DNA of 64,000 nt, from assembly GCF_051014445.1 (NCBI RefSeq), contig NC_135137.1, positions 17,113,501 to 17,177,500 of the forward strand, given 5' to 3'. A model generated the notes under the pieces. That model was given only the letters and a program-made list of their open reading frames with translations. It did no database searches and had not been told where the DNA came from. Within the stretch, counting starts at the first letter, position 1; every line of letters begins with the position of its first letter. Source of the DNA: Colletes latitarsis. Taxonomy: Eukaryota; Arthropoda; Insecta; Hymenoptera; Colletidae. This document shows positions 38,341-54,200 of the stretch, one piece after another. The translations under genes and the position numbers were made by a program.

Positions 38341-41300
38341 ATTTAATTATTAGGTGTATAGTAAAATTATCGTGAAATTACTAGTATGTACAAAAGAAAT
38401 TTACTTAATAATGAAATTAATTCATTCAATTTCATCTGATCATTGAAATTGAGTGAATATTTAATTATTAGGTATATAGTAAAATTATCGTGAAATTACT
38501 AGTATGTACAAAAAAAATTTACTTAATGATGAAATTAAATCATTCAATTTCATCTGATCATTGAAATTGAGTGAATATTTAATTATTAGGTGTATAGTAA
38601 AATTATCGTGAAATTACTAGTATGTACAAAAGAAATTTACTTAATAATGAAATTAAATCATTCAATTTCATCTGATCATTGAAATTGAGTGAATATTTAA
38701 TTATTAGGTGTATAGTAAAATTATCGTGAAATTACTAGTATGTACAAAAAAAATTTACTTAATAATGAAATTAAATCATTCAATTTCATCTGATCATTGA
38801 AATTGAGTGAATATTTAATTATTAGGTGTATAGTAAAATTATCGTGAAATTACTAGTATGTACAAAAGAAATTTACTTAATAATGAAATTAAATCATTCA
38901 ATTTCATCTGATCATTGAAATTGAGTGAATATTTAATTATTAGGTATATAGTAAAATTATCGTGAAATTACTAGTATGTACAAAAAAAATTTACTTAATA
39001 ATGAAATTAAATCATTCAATTTCATCTGATCATTGAAATTGAGTGAATATTTAATTATTAGGTGTATAGTAAAATTATCGTGAAATTACTAGTATGTACA
39101 AAAAAAATTTACTTAATAATGAAATTAAATCGTTCAATTTCATCTGATGATTGAAATTGAGTGAATATTTAATTATTAGGTGTATAGTAAAATTATCGTG
39201 AAATTACTAGTATGTACAAAAAAATTTACAAAATAATGAAATTAAATCATTCAATTTCATCTGATCATTGAAATTGAGTGAATATTTAATTATTAAGTGT
39301 ATAGTAAAATTATCGTGAAATTACTAGTATGTACAAAAAAAATTTACTTATTGATGAAATTAAATCGTTCAATTTCATCTGATCATTGAAATTGAGTGAA
39401 TATTTAATTATTAGGTGTATAGTAAAATTATCGTGAAATTACTAGTATGTACAAAAAAATTTACAAAATAATGAAATTAAATCATTCAATTTCATCTGAT
39501 CATTGAAATTGAGTGAATATTTAATTATTAAGTGTATAGTAAAATTACCGTGAAATTACTAGTATGTACAAAAAAAATTTACTTAATAATGAAATTAAAT
39601 CGTTCAATTTCATCTGATCATTGAAATTGAGTGAATATTTAATTATTAGGTGTATAGTAAAATTATCGTGAAATTACTAGTATGTACAAAAAAATTTACA
39701 AAATAATGAAATTAAATCGTTCAATTTCATCTGATCATTGAAATTGAGTGAATATTTAATTATTAGATGTATAGTAAAATTATCGTGAAATTACTAGTAT
39801 GTACAAAAAAAATTTACTTATTAATGAAATTAAATCGTTCAATTTCATCTGATCATTGAAATTGAGTGAATATTTAATTATTAGGTGTATAGTAAAATTA
39901 TCGTGAAATTACTAGTATGTACGAAAAAAATTTACTTAATAATGAAATTAAATCGTTCAATTTCATCTGATCATTGAAATTGAGTGAATATTTAATTATT
40001 AGGTGTATAGTAAAATTATCGTGAAATTACTAGTATGTACAAAAAAAATTTACTTAATAATGAAATTAAATCGTTCAATTTCATCTGATCATTGAAATTG
40101 AGTGAATATTTAATTATTAGATGTATAGTAAAATTATCGTGAAATTACTAGTATGTACAAAAAAAATTTACTTAATAATGAAATTAAATCATTCAATTTC
40201 ATCTGATCATTGAAATTGAGTGAATATTTAATTATTAGGTGTATAGTAAAATTATCGTGAAATTACTAGTATGTACGAAAGAAATTTACTTAATAATGAA
40301 ATTAAATCATTCAATTTCATCTGATCATTGAAATTGAGTGAATATTTAATTATTAGGTGTATAGTAAAATTATCGTGAAATTACTAGTATGTACAAAAAA
40401 ATTTACAAAATAATGAAATTAAATCGTTCAATTTCATCTGATCATTGAAATTGAGTGAATATTTAATTATTAGATGTATAGTAAAATTATCGTGAAATTA
40501 CTAGTATGTACAAAAAAAATTTACTTATTAATGAAATTAAATCGTTCAATTTCATCTGATCATTGAAATTGAGTGAATATTTAATTATTAGGTGTATAGT
40601 AAAATTATCGTGAAATTACTAGTATGTACGAAAAAAATTTACTTAATAATGAAATTAAATCGTTCAATTTCATCTGATCATTGAAATTGAGTGAATATTT
40701 AATTATTAGGTGTATAGTAAAATTATCGTGAAATTACTAGTATGTACAAAAAAAATTTACTTAATAATGAAATTAAATCGTTCAATTTCATCTGATCATT
40801 GAAATTGAGTGAATATTTAATTATTAGATGTATAGTAAAATTATCGTGAAATTACTAGTATGTACAAAAAAAATTTACTTAATAATGAAATTAAATCATT
40901 CAATTTCATCTGATCATTGAAATTGAGTGAATATTTAATTATTTGATGTATAGTAAAATTATCGTGAAATTACTAGTATGTACAAAAAAAATTTACTTAA
41001 TAATGAAATTAAATCATTCAATTTCATCTGATCATTGAAATTGAGTGAATATTTAATTATTAGGTGTATAGTAAAATTATCGTGAAATTACTAGTATGTA
41101 CAAAAGAAATTTACTTAATAATGAAATTAAATCATTCAATTTCATCTGATCATTGAAATTGAGTGAATATTTAATTATTAGGTGTATAGTAAAATTATCG
41201 TGAAATTACTAGTATGTACAAAAAAAATTTACTTAATAATGAAATTAAATCATTCAATTTCATCTGATCATTGAAATTGAGTGAATATTTAATTATTAGG

Positions 41301-44300
41301 TGTATAGTAAAATTATCGTGAAATTACTGGTATGTACAAAAGAAATTTACTTAATAATGAAATTAAATCATTCAATTTCATCTGATCATTGAAATTGAGT
41401 GAATATTTAATTATTAGGTGTATAGTAAAATTATCGTGAAATTACTAGTATGTACAAAAGAAATTTACTTAATAATGAAATTAAATCATTCAATTTCATC
41501 TGATCATTGAAATTGAGTGAATATTTAATTATTAGGTATATAGTAAAATTATCGTGAAATTACTAGTATGTACAAAAAAAATTTACTTAATAATGAAATT
41601 AAATCATTCAATTTCATCTGATCATTGAAATTGAGTGAATATTTACTTATTAGGTGTATAGTGAAATTATCGTGAAATTACTAGTATGTAGAAAAAAAAT
41701 TTACTTAATAATGAAATTAAATCATTCAATTTCATCTGATCATTGAAATTGAGTGAATATTTAATTATTAAGTGTATAGTAAAATTATCGTGAAATTACT
41801 AGTATGTACAAAAAAAATTTACTTAATAATGAAATTAAATCGTTCAATTTCATCTGATCATTGAAATTGAGTGAATATTTAATTATTAGGTGTATAGTAA
41901 AATTATCGTGAAATTACTAGTATGTACAAAAAAATTTACAAAATAATGAAATTAAATCGTTCAATTTCATCTGATCATTGAAATTGAGTGAATATTTAAT
42001 TATTAGATGTATAGTAAAATTATCGTGAAATTACTAGTATGTACAAAAAAAATTTACTTATTAATGAAATTAAATCGTTCAATTTCATCTGATCATTGAA
42101 ATTGAGTGAATATTTAATTATTAGGTGTATAGTAAAATTATCGTGAAATTACTAGTATGTACGAAAAAAATTTACTTAATAATGAAATTAAATCGTTCAA
42201 TTTCATCTGATCATTGAAATTGAGTGAATATTTAATTATTAGGTGTATAGTAAAATTATCGTGAAATTACTAGTATGTACAAAAAAAATTTACTTAATAA
42301 TGAAATTAAATCGTTCAATTTCATCTGATCATTGAAATTGAGTGAATATTTAATTATTAGGTGTATAGTAAAATTATCGTGAAATTACTAGTATGTACAA
42401 AAGAAATTTACTTAATAATGAAATTAAATCATTCAATTTCATCTGATCATTGAAATTGAGTGAATATTTAATTATTAGGTGTATAGTAAAATTATCGTGA
42501 AATTACTAGTATGTACAAAAAAAATTTACTTAATAATGAAATTAAATCATTCAATTTCATCTGATCATTGAAATTGAGTGAATATTTAATTATTAGGTGT
42601 ATAGGAAAATTATCGTGAAATTACTGGTATGTACAAAAGAAATTTACTTAATAATGAAATTAAATCATTCAATTTCATCTGATCATTGAAATTGAGTGAA
42701 TATTTAATTATTAGGTGTATAGTAAAATTATCGTGAAATTACTAGTATGTACAAAAGAAATTTACTTAATAATGAAATTAAATCATTCAATTTCATCTGA
42801 TCATTGAAATTGAGTGAATATTTAATTATTAGGTATATAGTAAAATTATCGTGAAATTACTAGTATGTACAAAAAAAATTTACTTAATAATGAAATTAAA
42901 TCATTCAATTTCATCTGATCATTGAAATTGAGTGAATATTTAATTATTAGGTGTATAGTAAAATTATCGTGAAATTACTAGTATGTAGAAAAAAAATTTA
43001 CTTAATAATGAAATTAAATCATTCAATTTCATCTGATCATTGAAATTGAGTGAATATTTAATTATTAAGTGTATAGTAAAATTATCGTGAAATTACTAGT
43101 ATGTACAAAAAAAATTTACTTAATAATGAAATTAAATCGTTCAATTTCATCTGATCATTGAAATTGAGTGAATATTTAATTATTAGGTGTATAGTAAAAT
43201 TATCGTGAAATTACTAGTATGTACAAAAAAATTTACAAAATAATGAAATTAAATCGTTCAATTTCATCTGATCATTGAAATTGAGTGAATATTTAATTAT
43301 TAGATGTATAGTAAAATTATCGTGAAATTACTAGTATGTACAAAAAAAATTTACTTATTAATGAAATTAAATCGTTCAATTTCATCTGATCATTGAAATT
43401 GAGTGAATATTTAATTATTAGGTGTATAGTAAAATTATCGTGAAATTACTAGTATGTACAAAAAAAATTTACTTAATAATGAAATTAAATCGTTCAATTT
43501 CATCTGATCATTGAAATTGAGTGAATATTTAATTATTAGATGTATAGTAAAATTATCGTGAAATTACTAGTATGTACAAAAAAAATTTACTTAATAATGA
43601 AATTAAATCATTCAATTTCATCTGATCATTGAAATTGAGTGAATATTTAATTATTTGATGTATAGTAAAATTATCGTGAAATTACTAGTATGTACAAAAA
43701 AAATTTACTTAATAATGAAATTAAATCATTCAATTTCATCTGATCATTGAAATTGAGTGAATATTTAATTATTAGGTGTATAGTAAAATTATCGTGAAAT
43801 TACTAGTATGTACAAAAGAAATTTACTTAATAATGAAATTAAATCATTCAATTTCATCTGATCATTGAAATTGAGTGAATATTTAATTATTAGGTGTATA
43901 GTAAAATTATCGTGAAATTACTAGTATGTACAAAAAAATTTACAAAATAATGAAATTAAATCGTTCAATTTCATCTGATCATTGAAATTGAGTGAATATT
44001 TAATTATTAGATGTATAGTAAAATTATCGTGAAATTACTAGTATGTACAAAAAAAATTTACTTATTAATGAAATTAAATCGTTCAATTTCATCTGATCAT
44101 TGAAATTGAGTGAATATTTAATTATTAGGTGTATAGTAAAATTATCGTGAAATTACTAGTATGTACGAAAAAAATTTACTTAATAATGAAATTAAATCGT
44201 TCAATTTCATCTGATCATTGAAATTGCGTGAATATTTAATTATTAGGTGTATAGTAAAATTATCGTGAAATTACTAGTATGTACAAAAAAAATTTACTTA

Positions 44301-44446
44301 ATAATGAAATTAAATCGTTCAATTTCATCTGATCATTGAAATTGAGTGAATATTTAATTATTAGATGTATAGTAAAATTATCGTGAAATTACTAGTATGT
44401 ACAAAAAAAATTTACTTAATAATGAAATTAAATCATTCAATTTCAT

Positions 44447-46510
44447 CTGATCATTGAAATTGAGTGAATATTTAATTATTTGATGTATTGTAAAATTATC
44501 GTGAAATTACTAGTATGTACAAAAAAAATTTACTTAATAATGAAATTAAATCATTCAATTTCATCTGATCATTGAAATTGAGTGAATATTTAATTATTAG
44601 GTGTATAGTAAAATTATCGTGAAATTACTAGTATGTACAAAAGAAATTTACTTAATAATGAAATTAAATCATTCAATTTCATCTGATCATTGAAATTGAG
44701 TGAATATTTAATTATTAGGTGTATAGTAAAATTATCGTGAAATTACTAGTATGTACAAAAAAAATTTACTTAATAATGAAATTAAATCATTCAATTTCAT
44801 CTGATCATTGAAATTGAGTGAATATTTAATTATTAGGTGTATAGTAAAATTATCGTGAAATTACTGGTATGTACAAAAGAAATTTACTTAATAATGAAAT
44901 TAAATCATTCAATTTCATCTGATCATTGAAATTGAGTGAATATTTAATTATTAGGTGTATAGTAAAATTATCGTGAAATTACTAGTATGTACAAAAGAAA
45001 TTTACTTAATAATGAAATTAAATCATTCAATTTCATCTGATCATTGAAATTGAGTGAATATTTAATTATTAGGTGTATAGTAAAATTATCGTGAAATTAC
45101 TAGTATGTACAAAAAAATTTACAAAATAATGAAATTAAATCGTTCAATTTCATCTGATCATTGAAATTGAGTGAATATTTAATTATTAGATGTATAGTAA
45201 AATTATCGTGAAATTACTAGTATGTACAAAAAAAATTTACTTATTAATGAAATTAAATCGTTCAATTTCATCTGATCATTGAAATTGAGTGAATATTTAA
45301 TTATTAGGTGTATAGTAAAATTATCGTGAAATTACTAGTATGTACGAAAAAAATTTACTTAATAATGAAATTAAATCGTTCAATTTCATCTGATCATTGA
45401 AATTGAGTGAATATTTAATTATTAGGTGTATAGTAAAATAATCGTGAAATTACTAGTATGTACAAAAAAAATTTACTTAATAATGAAATTAAATCGTTCA
45501 ATTTCATCTGATCATTGAAATTGAGTGAATATTTAATTATTAGATGTATAGTAAAATTATCGTGAAATTACTAGTATGTACAAAAAAAATTTACTTAATA
45601 ATGAAATTAAATCATTCAATTTCATCTGATCATTGAAATTGAGTGAATATTTAATTATTTGATGTATAGTAAAATTATCGTGAAATTACCAGTATGTACA
45701 AAAAAAATTTACTTAATAATGAAATTAAATCATTCAATTTCATCTGATCATTGAAATTGAGTGAATATTTAATTATTAGGTGTATAGTAAAATTATCGTG
45801 AAATTACTAGTATGTACAAAAGAAATTTACTTAATAATGAAATTAAATCATTCAATTTCATCTGATCATTGAAATTGAGTGAATATTTAATTATTAGGTG
45901 TATAGTAAAATTATCGTGAAATTACTAGTATGTACAAAAAAAATTTACTTAATAATGAAATTAAATCATTCAATTTCATCTGATCATTGAAATTGAGTGA
46001 ATATTTAATTATTAGGTGTATAGTAAAATTATCGTGAAATTACTGGTATGTACAAAAGAAATTTACTTAATAATGAAATTAAATCATTCAATTTCATCTG
46101 ATCATTGAAATTGAGTGAATATTTAATTATTAGGTGTATAGTAAAATTATCGTGAAATTACTAGTATGTACAAAAGAAATTTACTTAATAATGAAATTAA
46201 ATCATTCAATTTCATCTGATCATTGAAATTGAGTGAATATTTAATTATTAGGTATATAGTAAAATTATCGTGAAATTAGTAGTATGTACAAAAAAAATTT
46301 ACTTAATAATGAAATTAAATCATTCAATTTCATCTGATCATTGAAATTGAGTGAATATTTAATTATTAGGTGTATAGTAAAATTATCGTGAAATTACTAG
46401 TATGTAGAAAAAAAATTTACTTAATAATGAAATTAAATCATTCAATTTCATCTGATCATTGAAATTGAGTGAATATTTAATTATTAAGTGTATAGTAAAA
46501 TTATCGTGAA
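44447..46510 (+). repeat. 29-monomer-offset duplicated block, copy 1
   Basis: The private variant AAAATAATCG near 45437 and the GTAGAAAA monomer at 46404 both recur 3419 bp downstream (29 x 118 minus 3). The matched stretch is about 17 monomers. It ends at a hybrid monomer that has AAGTG at its variable site but ACTGGT/AAAAGAAA afterwards, a junction not seen in the ordinary order. Confidence 0.75.
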
Positions 46511-47865
46511 ATTACTGGTATGTACAAAAGAAATTTACTTAATAATGAAATTAAATCATTCAATTTCATCTGATCATTGAAATTGAGTGAATATTTAATT
46601 ATTAGGTGTATAGTAAAATTATCGTGAAATTACTAGTATGTACAAAAGAAATTTACTTAATAATGAAATTAAATCATTCAATTTCATCTGATCATTGAAA
46701 TTGAGTGAATATTTAATTATTAGGTGTATAGTAAAATTATCGTGAAATTACTAGTATGTACGAAAAAAATTTACTTAATAATGAAATTAAATCGTTCAAT
46801 TTCATCTAATCATTGAAATTGAGTGAATATTTAATTATTAGGTGTATAGTAAAATTATCGTGAAATTACTAGTATGTACAAAAAAAATTTACTTAATAAT
46901 GAAATTAAATCGTTCAATTTCATCTGATCATTGAAATTGAGTGAATATTTAATTATTAGGTGTATAGTAAAATTATCGTGAAATTACTAGTATGTACAAA
47001 AAAATTTACAAAATAATGAAATTAAATCGTTCAATTTCATCTGATCATTGAAATTGAGTGAATATTTAATTATTAGATGTATAGTAAAATTATCGTGAAA
47101 TTACTAGTATGTACAAAAAAAATTTACTTATTAATGAAATTAAATCGTTCAATTTCATCTGATCATTGAAATTGAGTGAATATTTAATTATTAGGTGTAT
47201 AGTAAAATTATCGTGAAATTACTAGTATGTACAAAAAAAATTTACTTAATAATGAAATTAAATCGTTCAATTTCATCTGATCATTGAAATTGAGTGAATA
47301 TTTAATTATTAGATGTATAGTAAAATTATCGTGAAATTACTAGTATGTACAAAAAAAATTTACTTAATAATGAAATTAAATCATTCAATTTCATCTGATC
47401 ATTGAAATTGAGTGAATATTTAATTATTTGATGTATAGTAAAATTATCGTGAAATTACTAGTATGTACAAAAAAAATTTACTTAATAATGAAATTAAATC
47501 ATTCAATTTCATCTGATCATTGAAATTGAGTGAATATTTAATTATTAGGTGTATAGTAAAATTATCGTGAAATTACTAGTATGTACAAAAGAAATTTACT
47601 TAATAATGAAATTAAATCATTCAATTTCATCTGATCATTGAAATTGAGTGAATATTTAATTATTAGGTGTATAGTAAAATTATCGTGAAATTACTAGTAT
47701 GTACAAAAAAATTTACAAAATAATGAAATTAAATCGTTCAATTTCATCTGATCATTGAAATTGAGTGAATATTTAATTATTAGATGTATAGTAAAATTAT
47801 CGTGAAATTACTAGTATGTCGTAAAAAAATTTACTTATTAATGAAATTAAATCATTCAATTTCAT

Positions 47866-49929
47866 CTGATCATTGAAATTGAGTGAATATTTAATTATTT
47901 GATGTATAGTGAAATTATCGTGAAATTACTAGTATGTACAAAAAAAATTTACTTAATAATGAAATTAAATCATTCAATTTCATCTGATCATTGAAATTGA
48001 GTGAATATTTAATTATTAGGTGTATAGTAAAATTATCGTGAAATTACTAGTATGTACAAAAGAAATTTACTTAATAATGAAATTAAATCATTCAATTTCA
48101 TCTGATCATTGAAATTGAGTGAATATTTAATTATTAGGTGTATAGTAAAATTATCGTGAAATTACTAGTATGTACAAAAAAAATTTACTTAATAATGAAA
48201 TTAAATCATTCAATTTCATCTGATCATTGAAATTGAGTGAATATTTAATTATTAGGTGTATAGTAAAATTATCGTGAAATTACTGGTATGTACAAAAGAA
48301 ATTTACTTAATAATGAAATTAAATCATTCAATTTCATCTGATCATTGAAATTGAGTGAATATTTAATTATTAGGTGTATAGTAAAATTATCGTGAAATTA
48401 CTAGTATGTACAAAAGAAATTTACTTAATAATGAAATTAAATCATTCAATTTCATCTGATCATTGAAATTGAGTGAATATTTAATTATTAGGTGTATAGT
48501 AAAATTATCGTGAAATTACTAGTATGTACAAAAAAATTTACAAAATAATGAAATTAAATCGTTCAATTTCATCTGATCATTGAAATTGAGTGAATATTTA
48601 ATTATTAGATGTATAGTAAAATTATCGTGAAATTACTAGTATGTACAAAAAAAATTTACTTATTAATGAAATTAAATCGTTCAATTTCATCTGATCATTG
48701 AAATTGAGTGAATATTTAATTATTAGGTGTATAGTAAAATTATCGTGAAATTACTAGTATGTACGAAAAAAATTTACTTAATAATGAAATTAAATCGTTC
48801 AATTTCATCTGATCATTGAAATTGAGTGAATATTTAATTATTAGGTGTATAGTAAAATAATCGTGAAATTACTAGTATGTACAAAAAAAATTTAATTAAT
48901 AATGAAATTAAATCGTTCAATTTCATCTGATCATTGAAATTGAGTGAATATTTAATTATTAGATGTATAGTAAAATTATCGTGAAATTACTAGTATGTAC
49001 AAAAAAAATTTACTTAATAATGAAATTAAATCATTCAATTTCATCTGATCATTGAAATTGAGTGAATATTTAATTATTTGATGTATAGTAAAATTATCGT
49101 GAAATTACTAGTATGTACAAAAAAAATTTACTTAATAATGAAATTAAATCATTCAATTTCATCTGATCATTGAAATTGAGTGAATATTTAATTATTAGGT
49201 GTATAGTAAAATTATCGTGAAATTACTAGTATGTACAAAAGAAATTTACTTAATAATGAAATTAAATCATTCAATTTCATCTGATCATTGAAATTGAGTG
49301 AATATTTAATTATTAGGTGTATAGTAAAATTATCGTGAAATTACTAGTATGTACAAAAAAAATTTACTTAATAATGAAATTAAATCATTCAATTTCATCT
49401 GATCATTGAAATTGAGTGAATATTTAATTATTAGGTGTATAGTAAAATTATCGTGAAATTACTGGTATGTACAAAAGAAATTTACTTAATAATGAAATTA
49501 AATCATTCAATTTCATCTGATCATTGAAATTGAGTGAATATTTAATTATTAGGTGTATAGTAAAATTATCGTGAAATTACTAGTATGTACAAAAGAAATT
49601 TACTTAATAATGAAATTAAATCATTCAATTTCATCTGATCATTGAAATTGAGTGAATATTTAATTATTAGGTATATAGTAAAATTATCGTGAAATTACTA
49701 GTATGTACAAAAAAAATTTACTTAATAATGAAATTAAATCATTCAATTTCATCTGATCATTGAAATTGAGTGAATATTTAATTATTAGGTGTATAGTAAA
49801 ATTATCGTGAAATTACTAGTATGTAGAAAAAAAATTTACTTAATAATGAAATTAAATCATTCAATTTCATCTGATCATTGAAATTGAGTGAATATTTAAT
49901 TATTAAGTGTATAGTAAAATTATCGTGAA
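47866..49929 (+). repeat. 29-monomer-offset duplicated block, copy 2
   Basis: The AAAATAATCG variant near 48856 and the GTAG monomer at 49823 match copy 1 at offset 3419. The left edge is marked by an unusual monomer near 47818 that reads TATGTCGTAAAA in place of TATGTACAAAA and joins a TTTACTTATT head to a TCATTC tail, as expected of an exchange junction. Confidence 0.75.
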
Positions 49930-51284
49930 ATTACTAGTATGTACAAAAAAAATTTACTTAATAATGAAATTAAATCGTTCAATTTCATCTGATCATTGAA
50001 ATTGAGTGAATATTTAATTATTAGGTGTATAGTAAAATTATCGTGAAATTACTAGTATGTACAAAAAAATTTACAAAATAATGAAATTAAATCGTTCAAT
50101 TTCATCTGATCATTGAAATTGAGTGAATATTTAATTATTAGATGTATAGTAAAATTATCGTGAAATTACTAGTATGTACAAAAAAAATTTACTTATTAAT
50201 GAAATTAAATCGTTCAATTTCATCTGATCATTGAAATTGAGTGAATATTTAATTATTAGGTGTATAGTAAAATTATCGTGAAATTACCAGTATGTACGAA
50301 AAAAATTTACTTAATAATGAAATTAAATCGTTCAATTTCATCTGATCATTGAAATTGAGTGAATATTTAATTTTTAGGTGTATAGTAAAATTATCGTGAA
50401 ATTACTAGTATGTACAAAAAAAATTTACTTAATAATGAAATTAAATCGTTCAATTTCATCTGATCTTTGAAATTGAGTGAATATTTAATTATTAGGTGTA
50501 TAGTAAAATTATCGTGAAATTACTAGTATGTACAAAAAAAATTTTCTTAATAATGAAATTAAATCGTTCAATTTCATCTGATCATTGAAATTGAGTGAAT
50601 ATTTAATTATTAGGTGTATAGTAAAATTATCGTGAAATTACTAGTATGTACAAAAAAAATTTACTTAATAATGAAATTAAATCGTTCAATTTCATCTGAT
50701 CATTGAAATTGAGTGAATATTTAATTATCAGAGGTATAGTAAAATTATCGTGAAATTACTAGTATGTATAAAAAAATTTACTTAATAATGAAATTAAATC
50801 ATTCAATTTCATCTGATCATTGAAATTGAGTGAATATTTAATTATCAGAGGTATAGTAAAATTATCGTGAAATTACTAGTATGTATAAAAAAATTTACTT
50901 AATAATGAAATTAAAATCATTCAATTTCATCTGATCATTGAAATTGAGTGAATATTTAATTATCAGAGGTATAGTAAAATTATCGTGAAATTACTAGTAT
51001 GTATAAAAAAATTTACTTAATAATGAAATTAAAATCATTCAATTTCATCTGATCATTGAAATTGAGTGAATATTTAATTATCAGAGGTATAGTAAAATTA
51101 TCGTGAAATTACTAGTATGTATAAAAAAATTTACTTAATAATGAAATTAAAATCATTCAATTTCATCTGATCATTGAAATTGAGTGAATATTTAATTATC
51201 AGAGGTATAGTAAAATTATCGTGAAATTACTAGTATGTACAAAAAAAATTTACTTAATAATGAAATTAAATCATTCAATTTCAT

Positions 51285-54200
51285 CTGATCATTGAAATTG
51301 AGTGAATATTTAATTATCAGAGGTATAGTAAAATTATCGTGAAATTACTAGTATGTATAAAAAAATTTATTTAATAATGAAATTAAAATCATTCAATTTC
51401 ATCTGATCATTGAAATTGAGTGAATATTTAATTATCAGAGGTATAGTAAAATTATCGTGAAATTACTAGTATGTACAAAAAAAATTTACTTAATAATGAA
51501 ATTAAATCGTTCAATTTCATCTGATCATTGAAATTGAGTGAATATTTAATTATTAGGTGTATAGTAAAATTATCGTGAAATTACTAGTATGTACAAAAAA
51601 ATTTACTTAATAATGAAATTAAATCATTCAATTTCATCTGATCATTGAAATTGAGTGAATATTTAATTATTAGGTGTATAGTAAAATTATCGTGAAATTA
51701 CTAGTATGTACAAAAGAAATTTACTTAATAATGAAATTAAATCATTCAATTTCATCTGATCATTGAAATTGAGTGAATATTTAATTATTAGGTGTATAGT
51801 AAAATTATCGTGAAATTACTAGTATGTACAAAAAAAATTTACTTAATAATGAAATTAAATCATTCAATTTCATCTGATCATTGAAATTGAGTGAATATTT
51901 AATTATTAGGTGTATAGTAAAATTATCGTGAAATTACTGGTATGTACAAAAGAAATTTACTTAATAATGAAATTAAATCATTCAATTTCATCTGATCATT
52001 GAAATTGAGTGAATATTTAATTATTAGGTGTATAGTAAAATTATCGTGAAATTACTAGTATGTACAAAAGAAATTAACTTAATAATGAAATTAAATCATT
52101 CAATTTCATCTGATCATTGAAATTGAGTGAATATTTAATTATCAGAGGTATAGTAAAATTATCGTGAAATTACTAGTATGTATGAAAAAATTTACTTAAT
52201 AATGAAATTAAATCATTCAATTTCATCTGATCATTGAAATTGAGTGAATATTTAATTATCAGAGGTATAGTAAAATTATCGTGAAATTACTAGTATGTAT
52301 AAAAAAATTTACTTAATAATGAAATTAAAATCATTCAATTTCATCTGATCATTGAAATTGAGTGAATATTTAATTATCAGAGGTATAGTATAATTATCGT
52401 GAAATTACTAGTATGTACAAAAAAAATTTACTTAATAATGAAATTAAATCGTTCAATTTCATCTGATCATTGAAATTGAGTGAATATTTAATTATTAGGT
52501 GTATAGTAAAATTATCGTGAAATTACTAGTATGTACAAAAAAAATTTACTTAATAATGAAATTAAATCGTTCAATTTCATCTGATCATTGAAATTGAGTG
52601 AATATTTAATTATTAGGTGTATAGTAAAATTATCGTGAAATTACTAGTATGTACAAAAAAAATTTACTTAATAATGAAATTAAATCGTTCAATTTCATCT
52701 GATCTTTGAAATTGAGTGAATATTTAATTATTAGGTGTATAGTAAAATTATCGTGAAATTACTAGTATGTACAAAAAAAATTTTCTTAATAATGAAATTA
52801 AATCGTTCAATTTCATCTGATCATTGAAATTGAGTGAATATTTAATTATTAGGTGTATAGTAAAATTATCGTGAAATTACTGGTATGTACAAAAAAAATT
52901 TACTTAATAATGAAATTAAATCGTTCAATTTCATCTGATCATTGAAATTGAGTGAATATTTAATTATCAGAGGTATAGTAAAATTATCGTGAAATTACTA
53001 GTATGTACAAAAAAAATTTACTTAATAATGAAATTAAATCGTTCAATTTCATCTGATCATTGAAATTGAGTGAATATTTAATTATTAGATGTATAGTAAA
53101 ATTATCGTGAAATTACTAGTATGTACAAAAAAAATTTACTTAATAATGAAATTAAATCGTTCAATTTTATCTGATCATTGAAATTGAGTGAATATTTAAT
53201 TATTAGGTGTATAGTAAAATTATCGTGAAATTACTAGTATGTACAAAAAAAATTTACTTAATAATGATATTAAATCGTTCAATTTCATCTGATCATTGAA
53301 ATTGAGTGAATGTTTAATTATTAGGTGTATAGTAAAATTATCGTGAAATTACTAGTATGTACAAAAAAAATTTACTTAATAATGGAATTAAATCGTTCAA
53401 TTTCATCTGATCATTGAAATTGAGTGAATATTTAATTATTAGGTGTATAGTAAAATTATCGTGAAATTACTAGTATGTACAAAAAAAATTTACTTAATAA
53501 TGAAATTAAATCGTTCAATTTCATCTGATCATTGAAATTGAGTGAATATTTAATTATTAGGTGTATAGTAAAATTATCGTGAAATTACTAGTATGTACAA
53601 AAAAAATTTACTTAATAATGAAATTAAATCGTTCAATTTCATCTGATCATTGAAATTGAGTGAATATTTAATTATTAGGTGTATAGTAAAATTATCGTGA
53701 AATTACTAGTATGTACAAAAAAAATTTACTTAATAATGAAATTAAATCGTTCAATTTCATCTGATCATTGAAATTGAGTGAATATTTAATTATTAGGTGT
53801 ATAGTAAAATTATCGTGAAATTACTAGTATGTACAAAAAAAATTTACTTAATAATGAAATTAAATCGTTCAATCTCATCTGATCATTGAAATTGAGTGAA
53901 TATTTAATTATTAGATGTATAGTAAAATTATCGTGAAATTACTAGTATGTACAAAAAAAATTTACTTAATAATGAAATTAAATCGTTCAATTTCATCTGA
54001 TCATTGAAATTGAGTGAATATTTAATTATTAGGTGTATAGTAAAATTATCGTGAAATTACTAGTATGTACAAAAAAAATTTACTTAATAATGAAATTAAA
54101 TCGTTCAATTTCATCTGATCATTGAAATTGAGTGAATATTTAATTATTAGGTGTATAGTAAAATTATCGTGAAATTACTAGTATGTACAAAAAAAATTTA

